Notes: generated from the letters alone by a model not told the origin. A stretch of 64,000 nucleotides of DNA from Methylobacterium sp. J-048 (GCF_022829515.1 NZ_JAKSYL010000296.1:1-64000); one strand, 5' to 3'. Positions 1 through 9,967 are shown, counted from the stretch's first letter. Program-made: numbers and translations.

Positions 1-1
1 C

Positions 2-871
2 CTGTTCTCCGGGCCGCTGGTCGCCGACCGGTTCTCCGCCGGCTCCAAATCCGCCCTCATCCCCGAGCAGCCGGTCGGCCGCGACGGCGCGATCTCGGTG
101 CCCTATGCCGGGCGCATCAAGGTCGCAGGACGCCGGCCCCAAGACGTCCAGGGCCTGATCGAGAACGAGCTCGCCGGCAAGGCCATCCAGCCGCAGGTGC
201 TGGTCTCGGTCACACGGCCGATCAGCCAGGCCGTCACCGTCACCGGCGAGGGCGCGGCCGGCGCCCGCCTGCCGCTCTCGGGCCACGGCGACCGCATCCT
301 CGACGTCATCGCCGCCGCGGGCGGCAACCGCTCGCCGGTGTCGGAGACCTTCGTGCGCCTGTCGCGCGGGCCGCTCACCGCGACCGTGCCGCTGACGACC
401 GTGGTGTCGAACCCGAAGGAGAACATCTACCTGCGGCCCAACGACGTGCTGACCCTGGTGCGCGATCCCCAGACCTTCCTGGCGGTGGGCGCGCTCGGCC
501 AGGCCACGGAACTGCCGTTCCAGGCCGACGGCATCACCCTGGCGCAGGCGCTGGCCAAGGCGCGCGGCCTGTCGGACTTCGCCGCCGACCCGGCCGGGAC
601 GTTCATCTTTCGGTTCGAGCCGGCCAGCGTGGTGCGCCGGCTGAACCCGGCCACCAAGCTCACCGGCACGCCGCTGGTACCGGTGGTCTACCGGATCAAC
701 ATGCGCGACCCCAACAGCCTGTTCACCACCCAGGCGTTCCGGATGCGCAACCGCGACCTGATCTACGTCTCGAACGCGCCGTTCACCGAAGTCCAGAAGG
801 TGTTGACCGCCTTCAGCGGCGTCACCGGCCCGCTCAGCTCGGCCGCCACGGCTTACGCCTACGCCAAGTAG
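2..871 (+). CDS. Polysaccharide export protein (Wza/SLBB type), 5' end missing
   Basis: The frame is open from the window edge, so the N-terminus lies outside; the first ATG at 98 is internal. The visible protein (about 289 residues) starts inside the Poly_export domain (sequence around VPYAGRIKVAG) and continues through two SLBB-like beta-grasp segments (about residues 78-165 and 165-250 of the visible part). This family forms the outer-membrane or periplasmic channel that exports capsular or exopolysaccharide. The tail is Ala-rich. A strong hairpin follows the stop codon. UDP-glucose dehydrogenase 9 kb away fits an exopolysaccharide locus, although a polyketide pair lies between. The family call is secure; the polymer cannot be inferred. 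Confidence 0.85.
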   Translation: MFSGPLVADRFSAGSKSALIPEQPVGRDGAISVPYAGRIKVAGRRPQDVQGLIENELAGKAIQPQVLVSVTRPISQAVTVTGEGAAGARLPLSGHGDRILDVIAAAGGNRSPVSETFVRLSRGPLTATVPLTTVVSNPKENIYLRPNDVLTLVRDPQTFLAVGALGQATELPFQADGITLAQALAKARGLSDFAADPAGTFIFRFEPASVVRRLNPATKLTGTPLVPVVYRINMRDPNSLFTTQAFRMRNRDLIYVSNAPFTEVQKVLTAFSGVTGPLSSAATAYAYAK

Positions 872-923
872 GCCACGCAATCCCGCCGGCTACCAAGTCG
901 GCGGAACCAGCATCCCCAAAACA

Positions 924-958
924 CAAACAGGGCGCGGATGGTATCCGCGCCCTGTTTG
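924..958. terminator. Hairpin terminator between convergent genes
   Basis: A perfect 16-bp inverted repeat (arms 924-939 and 943-958) has a 3-nt loop. The arms begin with CAAACAGG and end with CCTGTTTG, so a short T-rich tail exists on either strand. It lies between the end of the export gene and the end of the oxoamine synthase, and probably serves both. Confidence 0.85.
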
Positions 959-1007
959 CATTCTCAGGTGGTGAACCGCGCCGGATCCCCGCGCGGCCCG
1001 AAAAAAC

Positions 1008-2375
1008 TCAGCCGCGCTTGGCCAACAGTTGCTCGATCAGCGAGCCGCCCTTGTCGATCGCCGCCATCTCCTCGGCCACCGCGTTTACGGTGTCGCGGAT
1101 CTGGTCGGCGGTGTGCTCGGAGGTCAGGAAGAAGCGCAGCCGCGAGGCCCGCTCCGGCACCGCCGGGTGGATGATCGGCTGCACGTTAATGCCGCGGCGG
1201 AACAGCCGGTCCGACAGGGTCACGGCCTTCAGCGAGTCGCCGACGATGATCGGCACGACCGCGAGGCCGAGGCTGAACCCGGTATCGAGGCCGAGCTTCT
1301 TGGCGGTCGCCAGGAACAGCGTGCCGTTCTGGCGCAGGCGCTCGACCCGCTCCGGCTCGGCCTGCATCACCGCCAGGGCCGCCTCGGCGGCGGCGGCCAG
1401 CGGCGGCGACATGCCGACGCTGTACACGAAACCGCCGGCCGTGTGCTTGAGGTACTCGATCAGGGCGATCGGGCCGCAGATGTAGCCGCCGCAGGTCGAG
1501 AGCGTCTTGGACAGGGTGCCCATCCAGATATCGACCTCGTTCGGGTCGACACCGCAATGCTCGAACAGGCCGGCCCCGGTGCGGCCGGTGACGCCGAGGC
1601 CGTGGGCCTCGTCCACCATCAGCCAGGCATCGTAGCGCTTCTTGAGAGCGACGAGCCCGGCCAGGTCCGGCGCATCGCCGTCCATGCTGTACAGGCCCTC
1701 GACCACGATCAGCGCCCGGCGGTGCTCGTGGCGGGTGTTCTGGAGCAGGCTCTCCAGGGCGTCGAGATCGTTATGCGAGAAGGAGCGCCGCTGGGCGCCG
1801 GAGAGCTGCGCGCCGGTGACGATGCTGTTGTGGGACAGCGCGTCGTGGAAGATCACGTCGCCGGCTTCGAGCAGGGCGCCGATGGTCGTGACGTTGGTGG
1901 CGTGCCCGCTCACCATCACGATGCACCCTTCGGTACGGTAATGCTTGGCCAGCGCCTGCTCGAGGCTGATGTGCCCCGGCCGCTCGCCCGCGACCACGCG
2001 GCTCGCCGACGCCGACGTACCGTAGGCCTCGATCGCCTCGCGGGCGGCATTGCTGACCCGCGGATGGCCGTTCAGGCCGAGATAGTCATAGGACGAGAAG
2101 TTAGTGAAGCTCTTCTGGTCGATCCGGGTGGTCGCGCCGGCCTTGGCGTCGTGGACCCGGAAGAACGGGTTGCCCAAGCCGATCAGCTGCGCCGCCTGGC
2201 GCTGCAGCTGCAGCTCGCGGTAGCCGGGCAGGTTCTCGAAGTTCTGCGCGGCCGATTTCCCGGCCGGGGACGCCGCCTTCGCGGGCGCCGGGCGCGGCGT
2301 CGCGCGTCCGAGGCGGTTCGTCACGAAGCCGGCGAGCGCCGCGCGCCCGCCGTCAGGCCGTGCCGTATCGGTCAT
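1008..2375 (-). CDS. Alpha-oxoamine synthase (serine palmitoyltransferase/AONS-like), PKS partner
   Basis: A 455-residue PLP enzyme of the alpha-oxoamine synthase family (KBL, AONS, ALAS, SPT). These enzymes condense an amino acid with an acyl thioester, with loss of CO2, giving an alpha-amino ketone. Visible marks are the N-terminal FSSYDYLGL motif (about 93-101), the VDEAHGLG motif (about 254-261) and the PLP lysine K290 in GTLSKTLS. The first 45 residues are an extra low-complexity extension. The start codon overlaps the stop of the upstream polyketide synthase by 4 bp (ATGA), so the two are translationally coupled. The PKS lacks a release domain, and I infer that this enzyme off-loads its polyketide onto an amino acid, as Fum8 does for Fum1 in fumonisin synthesis. 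The amino acid is unknown. A biotin role (BioF) is unlikely in this context. Confidence 0.85.
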   Translation of the reverse strand: MTDTARPDGGRAALAGFVTNRLGRATPRPAPAKAASPAGKSAAQNFENLPGYRELQLQRQAAQLIGLGNPFFRVHDAKAGATTRIDQKSFTNFSSYDYLGLNGHPRVSNAAREAIEAYGTSASASRVVAGERPGHISLEQALAKHYRTEGCIVMVSGHATNVTTIGALLEAGDVIFHDALSHNSIVTGAQLSGAQRRSFSHNDLDALESLLQNTRHEHRRALIVVEGLYSMDGDAPDLAGLVALKKRYDAWLMVDEAHGLGVTGRTGAGLFEHCGVDPNEVDIWMGTLSKTLSTCGGYICGPIALIEYLKHTAGGFVYSVGMSPPLAAAAEAALAVMQAEPERVERLRQNGTLFLATAKKLGLDTGFSLGLAVVPIIVGDSLKAVTLSDRLFRRGINVQPIIHPAVPERASRLRFFLTSEHTADQIRDTVNAVAEEMAAIDKGGSLIEQLLAKRG

Positions 2376-5300
2376 GGGTTGGTCTCTTTGATCTCGCTGG
2401 ACGTCTGCGCGATGAGTTCCCGGAGCGGCGCCATCATCTGGGCGTCGATCTCACCACCGATATGCTTCGAGACGAGGCTCATCGCGACACCGGCGGCCTC
2501 ATCCATGGGGGCCGAAACCGCCTGAATTAAGGACTCCGACAGTTCGTTGACCGTCATGCCGGACGACAGGCCAGCCGGCGGCGCATCGAGGGCGAAGCGC
2601 TCCTGCAGGCTGGCGCCCAGCTCGACGCCCATCAGCGAATCGAGGCCGATCTCGGAGAGTTGGCGAACCCGGCTGATATCGTCCTTGGGCAGGCGCAGGA
2701 TGCGGGCGATGTCCTCGACGATCGCGTCCGACACGGTCTTGCGGACCGCGTCCACGTCGCCGCCCTTGAGCAGGGCGCCGATGTTGATCGCCTGGACGCC
2801 GCCGGCCTCCACCTGCTGGTCCGACCCGAGGTCGGCGTAGCTCGGGGAGCGCATGGTGGCGAGCCGCTCGCGCGCCTTGCCCCAATGCATCGCCGCGATG
2901 GCGATCACCGCCTCGTCCGGCGAGGTCCCCTGGGCTTCCAGCGCGTCGGCCATCAATTCGAGGCAGCGGCGGGCCTCCATCGGGGTCACGCCGACGCGGC
3001 CGGCGAGACCTTCCATGACCGCCTTGTTGCGGGCGAGCATGCCGACATCGCCGATCGCGCCCCAGGCCACCGCCAAGGCGGGCAGGCCGCGGCGACGGCG
3101 CTGCCGGGCCAGACCTTCCATGAAGCCGTTGGCGGCGACGTAGGAGCCCTGGCCGGGATTGCCGATGAACGTCGTCGCCGACGAGAACATCACGAAGTAG
3201 TCGAGGCTGCGGTCCCGGGTGGCGGCATCGAGATGCTGAGCGCCGATCACCTTCGGACCGATCACCGCGTCGAGTGCAGCCGCATCGATGTTGGCGATCA
3301 GACCGTCCTGGAGCACCGCGGCGGCGTGGAGCACGCCGGCGAGCTTCCTGCCGCCCTGCTCGATCTCCGCGATCAGCCGGTCCACCGCCGAACGGCTGGT
3401 GATGTCGACCGCCTTGGCCTCGACCGTCACGCCGCGCCCGGCGAGCTCGGCGACGATCGCCTTGGCCTCGTCGGTGGTCGCGCCCTTGCGGCCGGCGAGC
3501 ACCAAGTGCTTGGCACCCTTGTCGACGAGCCAGCGCGCCGCCTCCAGGCCGAAGCCGCCGAGGCCACCGGTCACCAGGTGGACGCCCTCGGGCGAGACCG
3601 TAAACGGCCGCTTCGTGTCCTTGAGGATCGTGCCGGCCTTGGGCGGGCTGATCACGATCTTCCCGATATGCCCGGATTGCTGCATCAGCCGGAACGCGTC
3701 CGAGGTCTCGGCCGCGGTGAACGGCTGGTAGGGCAGGGGCTTGAGGCCGCCGTCGTTGAACAGCGCCATGACTTCGCGGAACATCCGCGCGCCGTCGTCG
3801 CCCTGGTGCTGGATCACCTGATCGAGGTCGACGCCGAAGTAGCTGAGGTTCCGCCGGAACGGGCGCAGGCCGATATGGGTGTTGGCGACGTAGTCGCGCT
3901 TGCCCAGCTCGACGAAGCGGCCGAACGGCCGCAGGGCGTTGAGCGAGCGCTCCATCGCCTCGCCGAACAGGCTGTTCAGCACGATGTCGACGCCGTCGCC
4001 GGTGATCGCCCGGACCTCGTCCACGAAGGCGAGGGAGCGGGAATCGAGCACGTGCTCGGCACCCAGCGCCTTCACCAGGGCCCGCTTCTCGCGGGAGCCG
4101 GCGGTGGCGATGACCCGCGCACCCTTCAGCTTGGCGATCTGCAGCGCGGCGAGGCCGACGCCGCCCGCGCCGCCATGGACCAGGACCCACTCGCCGCGCC
4201 GCATCCGGGCGCAGGAGACGAGGCCGTAATAGGCGGTGAGGAAGGCCACCGGCACGGTCGCCGCCGCCATCGGATCGAGACCCTGCGGCATCGGCGCGAC
4301 CACGAGCTCGGGCACGACGATGTGGGTGGCGAAGCCCGACTGGGCGAAGGCGACGACCGGATCGCCGGCCTTGAAGCCCTTGACGCCCGCACCCACGGCC
4401 GTGACCCGGCCGGCGCATTCGAGCCCGAGACGGGGGCCGGCGAATCCGTCCTCCAAGATCTCCTCGGGCAGCATCGAGAGCGCCCAGAGCACGTCGCGGA
4501 AGTTGAGGCCGGTGGCCTCGACCGCGATCTCGATCTCGCCCTTGCCGGGGGTACGGCGCTCGGCCGGGCCCCAGACCATCTCGTTGAGGCCGCCGGTGTT
4601 GCTGCGCTCCAGGCGCGCGGCCTCGGCCGGGACGGCATCCGCCGGATCCCGGTGCTTCGGCCGGCCGGCATGGAAGCGCACGACCTGCGTCCGCTCGTCG
4701 TCGAGCACGATCTCGGTCTCCGGCGTGCCGGAGAGGATGAGGTCGCGCAGGCGCTCGGAAGCGCGCTTCGACGACATCTCGGGCGAGAGGTCGATGCGGC
4801 GCACGTCGAGGTTCGGGGCCTCGTTGGCGAGGGTGCGCGAGAACGCCCACACGCCGGCCTCGATGTTGGTGGTCTGGCCGCCGCGATCACGGGTGGCGCC
4901 CGGCGCCACGACCCACAGGCGGGTCTGGCGGGAGCCGAGATGCTCGGTGCAGCGCTTCAGGCTGAGGCAGCGGTCGCGCAGACGCTCGGCCGCCTCGCCG
5001 CCGCGGGTGAAGGCGCCGGCCAGGAACACCACCGTGTCGGGGGTCTCCTTCTCCAGCTCCATCAGCGAGGTCTCGGAGTCGAGGATGATCGAGACATGCA
5101 CGCCGCCCGCGACCAGCAGGGTCGCCAGGGAGGAGGCGGTCTCGGCCGCGAACTCGTCGTCCGAACCGATCACGAAGGCGAAGCTCTGGGCCGGGGCCGG
5201 GCCCGGACGCACCGGAGCCTCGGCGACCAGCAACAGGTCGTCGCCATTGGCCGAAGCCGCGCGCTCGACCGCGACCTTGACCAGGCCGTGGGCACTGAGC

Positions 5301-8300
5301 GTGCGCTGCCAGCCCTCGATATCCTCAAGGCGCCCGACCGGCATCCCGCCGACGGCTTCCTCGAACCAGCCGTTGGTGAGGCCGAACACGAGGTCGCGGA
5401 ACAGGGACGCGCCCGGCTCCACGGCCACCAGCAGGCCGCCGGTGGCGAGGGCTCCGGCGAGCTGGCCCGGCAGGCTGCGCTCGCCACGATGCAGGCTGCC
5501 GGCCGCCAGGATCAGGTCGAAGCTGCCGGAGGCGAGTTCGTCGGCCGCCTCGACGACGGTGGCGCCGTGGGTCAGCGACAGGCGGGCGCGCTCGGCGAGC
5601 CTGCGGTCGGTCTCGAACACGGTGAGCCGGGCCTCGGCGGCGGCGGCGAAGGCCGCGGCCTGGGCCGAGAGCGGGCCGAAACCGACCTGCAGCACCCGCA
5701 GGGCGCGCTCCTTCGGGAGCTGGCCGCGGCTCTTCTCGATCAGGTCGGCGACCAGGTCGGCGGTGTGGCGCGCGGTGGCCGAGCGCATCACGAAGGCGTC
5801 GATGGCGCCCTGGGGCAGGGCCGGGGCGTCGGTCAGCTTGCCCGCGAGCAGGCGGTCGACCATGGCGCCGACATCGGCGATCAGCACCAGCTCGGCCGAG
5901 AGATCCGGATGGTCGCCGGCGATCCAGCGCATGATCTCGTCGGGGGCCGGCAGCGCCGAGCCGTCTTCGCCGAGGGTCCAGTTCTGGCCGGCACGTTCCG
6001 CGAGCCCGCTGCTTTCGAGCGCGTAGAGGGCGTTGAGCAGCCAGGGCCGCAGGGCCTCCGGCACACGCCGGTCCGTGACCGAGACGGTTCCACCGTCCGC
6101 AAGCCCCGAGGCGAGGCGGTAGGCGAGCGAGGTCGCCCAACCTTCCAGCAGGAGGTGGCCCGGCGACAGGGCGGCATCGGCCGGCCCCTTCGCCTCGGCG
6201 GTGAGCGGGCGCAGGCGCGCGGCCACGCTCGGCCGGCGCTCCATCGGGATCGCGGTCGGCTCGGTGGCGAGTTCCGGCACCTGCGAGATCGCGAAGGCGG
6301 AGAGGTCGCCGCCGCCCTTGGCGCGCAAGGCCTGGAAGCGGCCTTCGCGGATCGTGGCGACGACCGCGCCGTCGGCGTCGAGCAGGGTGAAGTCGGCCAG
6401 GATCGAGCGCTCGTTGCAGCGACGCGTCCGGATCACCGAGCGGGTGATCACCGCGCCGGGGCGCAGCAGCCGGACCTCGCCGAAGCGCACCGGGATGTAG
6501 GCCTTACCGGCATTCTCGCCGAGCAGGTCCGCGAACAGCAGGATCAGCCCGTGGAAGCAGGCGTCGAGCCGGGCCGGAACCAGGGTGAAGCGGCTGTCGG
6601 CCTCGGCCGGCAGCAGGTCCGACACGATCGTCGCGTCATCGAGCCGGGCGCTCATGGCGACCTGCCGGAAGCTCGGGCCGAACGCCAGGCCGGAGGCACG
6701 GGCGCGGGCGTAGAGCGCCTCGCCGCTCAGGACCTGCTCGCCGGCCGTGTCGAAGTCGAACCCGTTGAGGTCGGGCGCCTTCGGGGCCGTGAACGTGCCG
6801 TCGACGATCTTGGCCTGGGCGTGGAGTTGCCAGGGCGTCTGCGTCAGGCGCGGACGGCTGAGCACCTGGATGCCGTTGCCGGTGCCCGACAGGCGCACCG
6901 CGACCTCGCGCAGCGCCTCCTCGGCGAACACCATGGGCGACAGGATCTCGAAATCCGCCAGCACCACCTCGTCGTGGCGCATCGCCTCGCGGACGCAGGC
7001 CAGCGCCATCTCGACGAAGCCGGCGCCGGGCATGATCACCTGGCCTTCGACGCTGTGATCCTCCAGCTCCGGCAGGGTCGACGGATCGACGAAGCCGTTC
7101 CACTCCAGGCCGTCGAAGGTGGTCCGCGAGCCGATCAGCGGGTGGTAGGGGCGGGCGCTCATCGCGCCGACGCTCTCGGGGGTGTCGGCGAGGCGGAACG
7201 GGCGCCGCTGCCAGGGATAGGTCGGCAGGCGTACATCGCCACGGGGCGCGTCGCCGAAGAGCAGGGCCTCGTCGACCTGGGCGCCCTGGACCAGGGCGGC
7301 GCTGACCGCCTTGGCGATCGGGTCGCCGCCCGAGGCCTTGCGGTGCATCACGCCGACCGTGGCGGTCTCGATGCCGAGCGGCTCGACCGCGTCGCCGACA
7401 TGGGACATCAGGGTCGCGCGCGGGCCGACCTCGACGAACACCCGAGCGCCGCGGCGGGTGGCATCCTGCACGGCCTCGCTGAAACGCACCGGCTCGCGGA
7501 TGTTGCGCCACCAGTAGCCGGCGCCGAAATTGTCGCCCTCCAGCACGGCGCCGGTGACGGTCGAGACCATCGCGGTGGTGCCGGCGCGGGCCTTGAGCCC
7601 GGCGAGATCGCGCAGCAGCGGCTTCTCGGTCGGGTCCATGAGCCGGCCGTGGAAGGCGTAGGCGAGGTCGAGCTTGCGGCCCCGGCGGCGCTTGCGCGAC
7701 AGCGCCTTGAGGGCGGCCTCGATATCGGCCACCGGCCCGGCGACCGTCACGGCCTTGGGGCTGTTATAGGCGGCGATGTCCAGGGACGGGTAATCCTTGA
7801 GGAAGGCTTCGACCTCCTCGGCCGGCATCAGCAGCACCGCCATGGTGCCCTGGCCGTGCGTCGTCTCCTGGTGGTGGCTGCGGTAGTAGATGACCCGGAC
7901 CGCGTCCTCAAGGGTGAGGATGCCGGCCGCCTCGGCGGCGGCGATCTCGCCGACGCTGTGGCCGAGCACGTAGGACGGGATCAGGCCCTTGGCCTTGAGG
8001 GCCGCGGTCGAGGCGCTCTCGATGGCGAAGATCAACGGCTGCGAGACGCTGGTGAGCGCCAGGCGCTCGTCCAGGTCCTCGGCGTAGAAGGCCTGCTTCA
8101 GCGACCAGTCGGCATAGGTCTGGAACAGGGTGTCGACCCGGTCGAACGCCGCCCGGAAGGTTGGGTTCTCCTCATAGGCCTCGCGGCCCATGCCGGCCCA
8201 CTGGCTGCCGTTGCCGGAATAGACGAACGCCACTTCGGCAGCGCGGTCGACCGCGGTCCCGGTGAACGCGTCCTGGGCGTCCTCGCCCTCGCCGACGGCG

Positions 8301-9967
8301 CGCAGGGACGCGGCCACGTCGGTCTTGCCGTCCAGCGCGATCGCCAGGCGGGCGGGCATGCGCTCGCGCCGATGCGCCACCGCGGCGGCCACGGCGGCGA
8401 CCCGGCCGGGCTGGGCCTCGAAGCGCTCGGCGTAATCGAGGGCGAGCTCGTTCAGGGCGGCGCGGGTCTGGGCCGACAGCAGCAGCACCTGGGCGGACGG
8501 CGCCGAGGCGACGTCCTGCGACGGCGCGCCCGCGTTCCCGTCGGTGATCACGACGTGCGCGTTGGTGCCGCCGAAGCCGAAGGAGTTCACGCCGGCATAG
8601 CGCTCGCGCGGGCCGCGGCTGATCGGCAGGGCCTCACGGACGACGCTCAGGTTGAGCTCGTCGAACGGGATGTCGGGGTTCAGCTCGGCCGCGTGCAGGG
8701 ATGGCGGCACGAGGTCGTGCTCCAGCGCCAGCGTCGCCTTCATCAGGCCGGCGAGGCCGGAGACCGGCTCGGTGTGGCCGATGTTGGTCTTGATCGAGCC
8801 GATCGGCAGCGGCGCCTGGCGGCCGCGCCCGAGCTTGGTCCCGATGGCCGAGGCCTCGATCGGATCGCCGACCGGGGTGCCGGTGCCGTGCGCCTCCATG
8901 AAGGCGAGGTCGTCGAGGCGGATCTCCGCGTCGCGATACACCCGCTCCAGCAGGGCGCCCTGGGCGTAGCCCGACGGCAGCGAGATGCCGGTGGTGCGGC
9001 CGTCGGAATTGATGCCCGAGGCCACGATCCGGGCGCGCACGGTGGCGCCGTTGCGCCGCGCGGCCTCGGCCGATTGCAGCACGAACACCACGCCGCCCTC
9101 GGAGCGCACGTAGCCGTCGGCGTTCTTCGAGAACGCCTGGCACAGGCCGGTGCGCGAGAGCATCTGCGCGGTGGAGAAGCAGATGAAGTTGAACGGGCTC
9201 GCCAGCACGTTGACACCGGCCACGACCGCGGTGTCCACGCGGCCGGACTGGATGGCCTGCACGGCGTTGTCGAAGGCGACGAGCGAGGACGAGCAGGCGG
9301 TGTCGACCGTGAAGCTCGGACCCTTCAGGTCGAAGATGTACGAGATGCGGTTCGAGATGATCGAGAGCGTGTTGCCGGTGGCCGCGTAGGCATCGCCCGA
9401 GGCCGCGTCGAGAATGCGCAGGTTGCCGTAATCGAGCGAGGAGGCGCCGACGAACACGCCGATGTTGCTGCCGGCCACGCTCGACGGGCGGAGGCCCGCA
9501 TCCTCAAGGGCTTCCCAGGTCAGTTCCAGCAGCATCCGCTGCTGCGGATCCATCTGCTCGGCCTCGCGGGGCGAGATGCCGAACACGGCGGGGTCGAACG
9601 ACCAGATGTCGTCGATGATGCCGGCGGCCCAGGTGTAGCTCTTCCCGCGCTCCTGGGCGCGCGGATGCGCAAACCGGTCGAGGGAGAAGCGGTCACTGGG
9701 GACCTTGCTGACGGCGCATCGGCCCTCGGACAGGAGTTGCCATAGCCCGTCGACACTGGGTGCCCCGGGCAGTCGGCATGCGCGTCCGACGATCGCAATA
9801 TCTGTACGTTGTGTCACGTTCGGTTCGCACACGCTCGTTATCGGAAGTCGGCTCGGCTCGCGACGAGTGAGTACCGTCTCACCCCTTACTGTGGCACCAT
9901 TGCGGTGTCCAACCTGCCCCCAGGCAACGTCATCCCGGCCCGGCCAGATTGCGCTGGGCTGTGACAT
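2372..9967 (-). CDS. Single-module highly reducing type I polyketide synthase (KS-AT-DH-pseudoMT-ER-KR-ACP)
   Basis: A 2531-residue megasynthase. KS is at about 55-480 with Cys225 in DTACSSS, His360 and His398. AT is at about 575-880 with GHSVGE at 669-674 and a YAFH specificity motif at 770-773, suggesting malonyl-CoA. DH is at about 940-1220 with His971 (HxxxGxxxxP) and Asp1135. A methyltransferase-like region at about 1390-1590 has a poor SAM motif. ER is at about 1795-2110 with GGAGGVG at 1932-1938, KR at about 2125-2305 with Tyr2276 and Asn2280, and ACP at about 2405-2480 with Ser2444 in LDSL. There is no thioesterase. The order matches iterative fungal HR-PKSs. The oxoamine synthase follows with a 4-bp overlap. 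The start is uncertain: a GTG at 9817 would begin just before the KS fold (TQRTDIAIVG), and residues 1-50 look non-domain. The product is probably a long reduced acyl chain. Confidence 0.92.
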   Translation of the reverse strand: MSQPSAIWPGRDDVAWGQVGHRNGATVRGETVLTRREPSRLPITSVCEPNVTQRTDIAIVGRACRLPGAPSVDGLWQLLSEGRCAVSKVPSDRFSLDRFAHPRAQERGKSYTWAAGIIDDIWSFDPAVFGISPREAEQMDPQQRMLLELTWEALEDAGLRPSSVAGSNIGVFVGASSLDYGNLRILDAASGDAYAATGNTLSIISNRISYIFDLKGPSFTVDTACSSSLVAFDNAVQAIQSGRVDTAVVAGVNVLASPFNFICFSTAQMLSRTGLCQAFSKNADGYVRSEGGVVFVLQSAEAARRNGATVRARIVASGINSDGRTTGISLPSGYAQGALLERVYRDAEIRLDDLAFMEAHGTGTPVGDPIEASAIGTKLGRGRQAPLPIGSIKTNIGHTEPVSGLAGLMKATLALEHDLVPPSLHAAELNPDIPFDELNLSVVREALPISRGPRERYAGVNSFGFGGTNAHVVITDGNAGAPSQDVASAPSAQVLLLSAQTRAALNELALDYAERFEAQPGRVAAVAAAVAHRRERMPARLAIALDGKTDVAASLRAVGEGEDAQDAFTGTAVDRAAEVAFVYSGNGSQWAGMGREAYEENPTFRAAFDRVDTLFQTYADWSLKQAFYAEDLDERLALTSVSQPLIFAIESASTAALKAKGLIPSYVLGHSVGEIAAAEAAGILTLEDAVRVIYYRSHHQETTHGQGTMAVLLMPAEEVEAFLKDYPSLDIAAYNSPKAVTVAGPVADIEAALKALSRKRRRGRKLDLAYAFHGRLMDPTEKPLLRDLAGLKARAGTTAMVSTVTGAVLEGDNFGAGYWWRNIREPVRFSEAVQDATRRGARVFVEVGPRATLMSHVGDAVEPLGIETATVGVMHRKASGGDPIAKAVSAALVQGAQVDEALLFGDAPRGDVRLPTYPWQRRPFRLADTPESVGAMSARPYHPLIGSRTTFDGLEWNGFVDPSTLPELEDHSVEGQVIMPGAGFVEMALACVREAMRHDEVVLADFEILSPMVFAEEALREVAVRLSGTGNGIQVLSRPRLTQTPWQLHAQAKIVDGTFTAPKAPDLNGFDFDTAGEQVLSGEALYARARASGLAFGPSFRQVAMSARLDDATIVSDLLPAEADSRFTLVPARLDACFHGLILLFADLLGENAGKAYIPVRFGEVRLLRPGAVITRSVIRTRRCNERSILADFTLLDADGAVVATIREGRFQALRAKGGGDLSAFAISQVPELATEPTAIPMERRPSVAARLRPLTAEAKGPADAALSPGHLLLEGWATSLAYRLASGLADGGTVSVTDRRVPEALRPWLLNALYALESSGLAERAGQNWTLGEDGSALPAPDEIMRWIAGDHPDLSAELVLIADVGAMVDRLLAGKLTDAPALPQGAIDAFVMRSATARHTADLVADLIEKSRGQLPKERALRVLQVGFGPLSAQAAAFAAAAEARLTVFETDRRLAERARLSLTHGATVVEAADELASGSFDLILAAGSLHRGERSLPGQLAGALATGGLLVAVEPGASLFRDLVFGLTNGWFEEAVGGMPVGRLEDIEGWQRTLSAHGLVKVAVERAASANGDDLLLVAEAPVRPGPAPAQSFAFVIGSDDEFAAETASSLATLLVAGGVHVSIILDSETSLMELEKETPDTVVFLAGAFTRGGEAAERLRDRCLSLKRCTEHLGSRQTRLWVVAPGATRDRGGQTTNIEAGVWAFSRTLANEAPNLDVRRIDLSPEMSSKRASERLRDLILSGTPETEIVLDDERTQVVRFHAGRPKHRDPADAVPAEAARLERSNTGGLNEMVWGPAERRTPGKGEIEIAVEATGLNFRDVLWALSMLPEEILEDGFAGPRLGLECAGRVTAVGAGVKGFKAGDPVVAFAQSGFATHIVVPELVVAPMPQGLDPMAAATVPVAFLTAYYGLVSCARMRRGEWVLVHGGAGGVGLAALQIAKLKGARVIATAGSREKRALVKALGAEHVLDSRSLAFVDEVRAITGDGVDIVLNSLFGEAMERSLNALRPFGRFVELGKRDYVANTHIGLRPFRRNLSYFGVDLDQVIQHQGDDGARMFREVMALFNDGGLKPLPYQPFTAAETSDAFRLMQQSGHIGKIVISPPKAGTILKDTKRPFTVSPEGVHLVTGGLGGFGLEAARWLVDKGAKHLVLAGRKGATTDEAKAIVAELAGRGVTVEAKAVDITSRSAVDRLIAEIEQGGRKLAGVLHAAAVLQDGLIANIDAAALDAVIGPKVIGAQHLDAATRDRSLDYFVMFSSATTFIGNPGQGSYVAANGFMEGLARQRRRRGLPALAVAWGAIGDVGMLARNKAVMEGLAGRVGVTPMEARRCLELMADALEAQGTSPDEAVIAIAAMHWGKARERLATMRSPSYADLGSDQQVEAGGVQAINIGALLKGGDVDAVRKTVSDAIVEDIARILRLPKDDISRVRQLSEIGLDSLMGVELGASLQERFALDAPPAGLSSGMTVNELSESLIQAVSAPMDEAAGVAMSLVSKHIGGEIDAQMMAPLRELIAQTSSEIKETNP

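Noticed and set aside
1029..2525. A 498-codon frame opposite the oxoamine synthase
   Set aside because: Shadow of the real gene, no recognisable domain and composition typical of antisense high-GC frames.
2660..9745. A 2361-codon open frame opposite the PKS
   Set aside because: It mirrors the PKS frame; high GC leaves stop codons rare in this phase. Its translation is Arg/Gly/His/Asp-rich with no domain, while the opposite strand has seven clear PKS domains.
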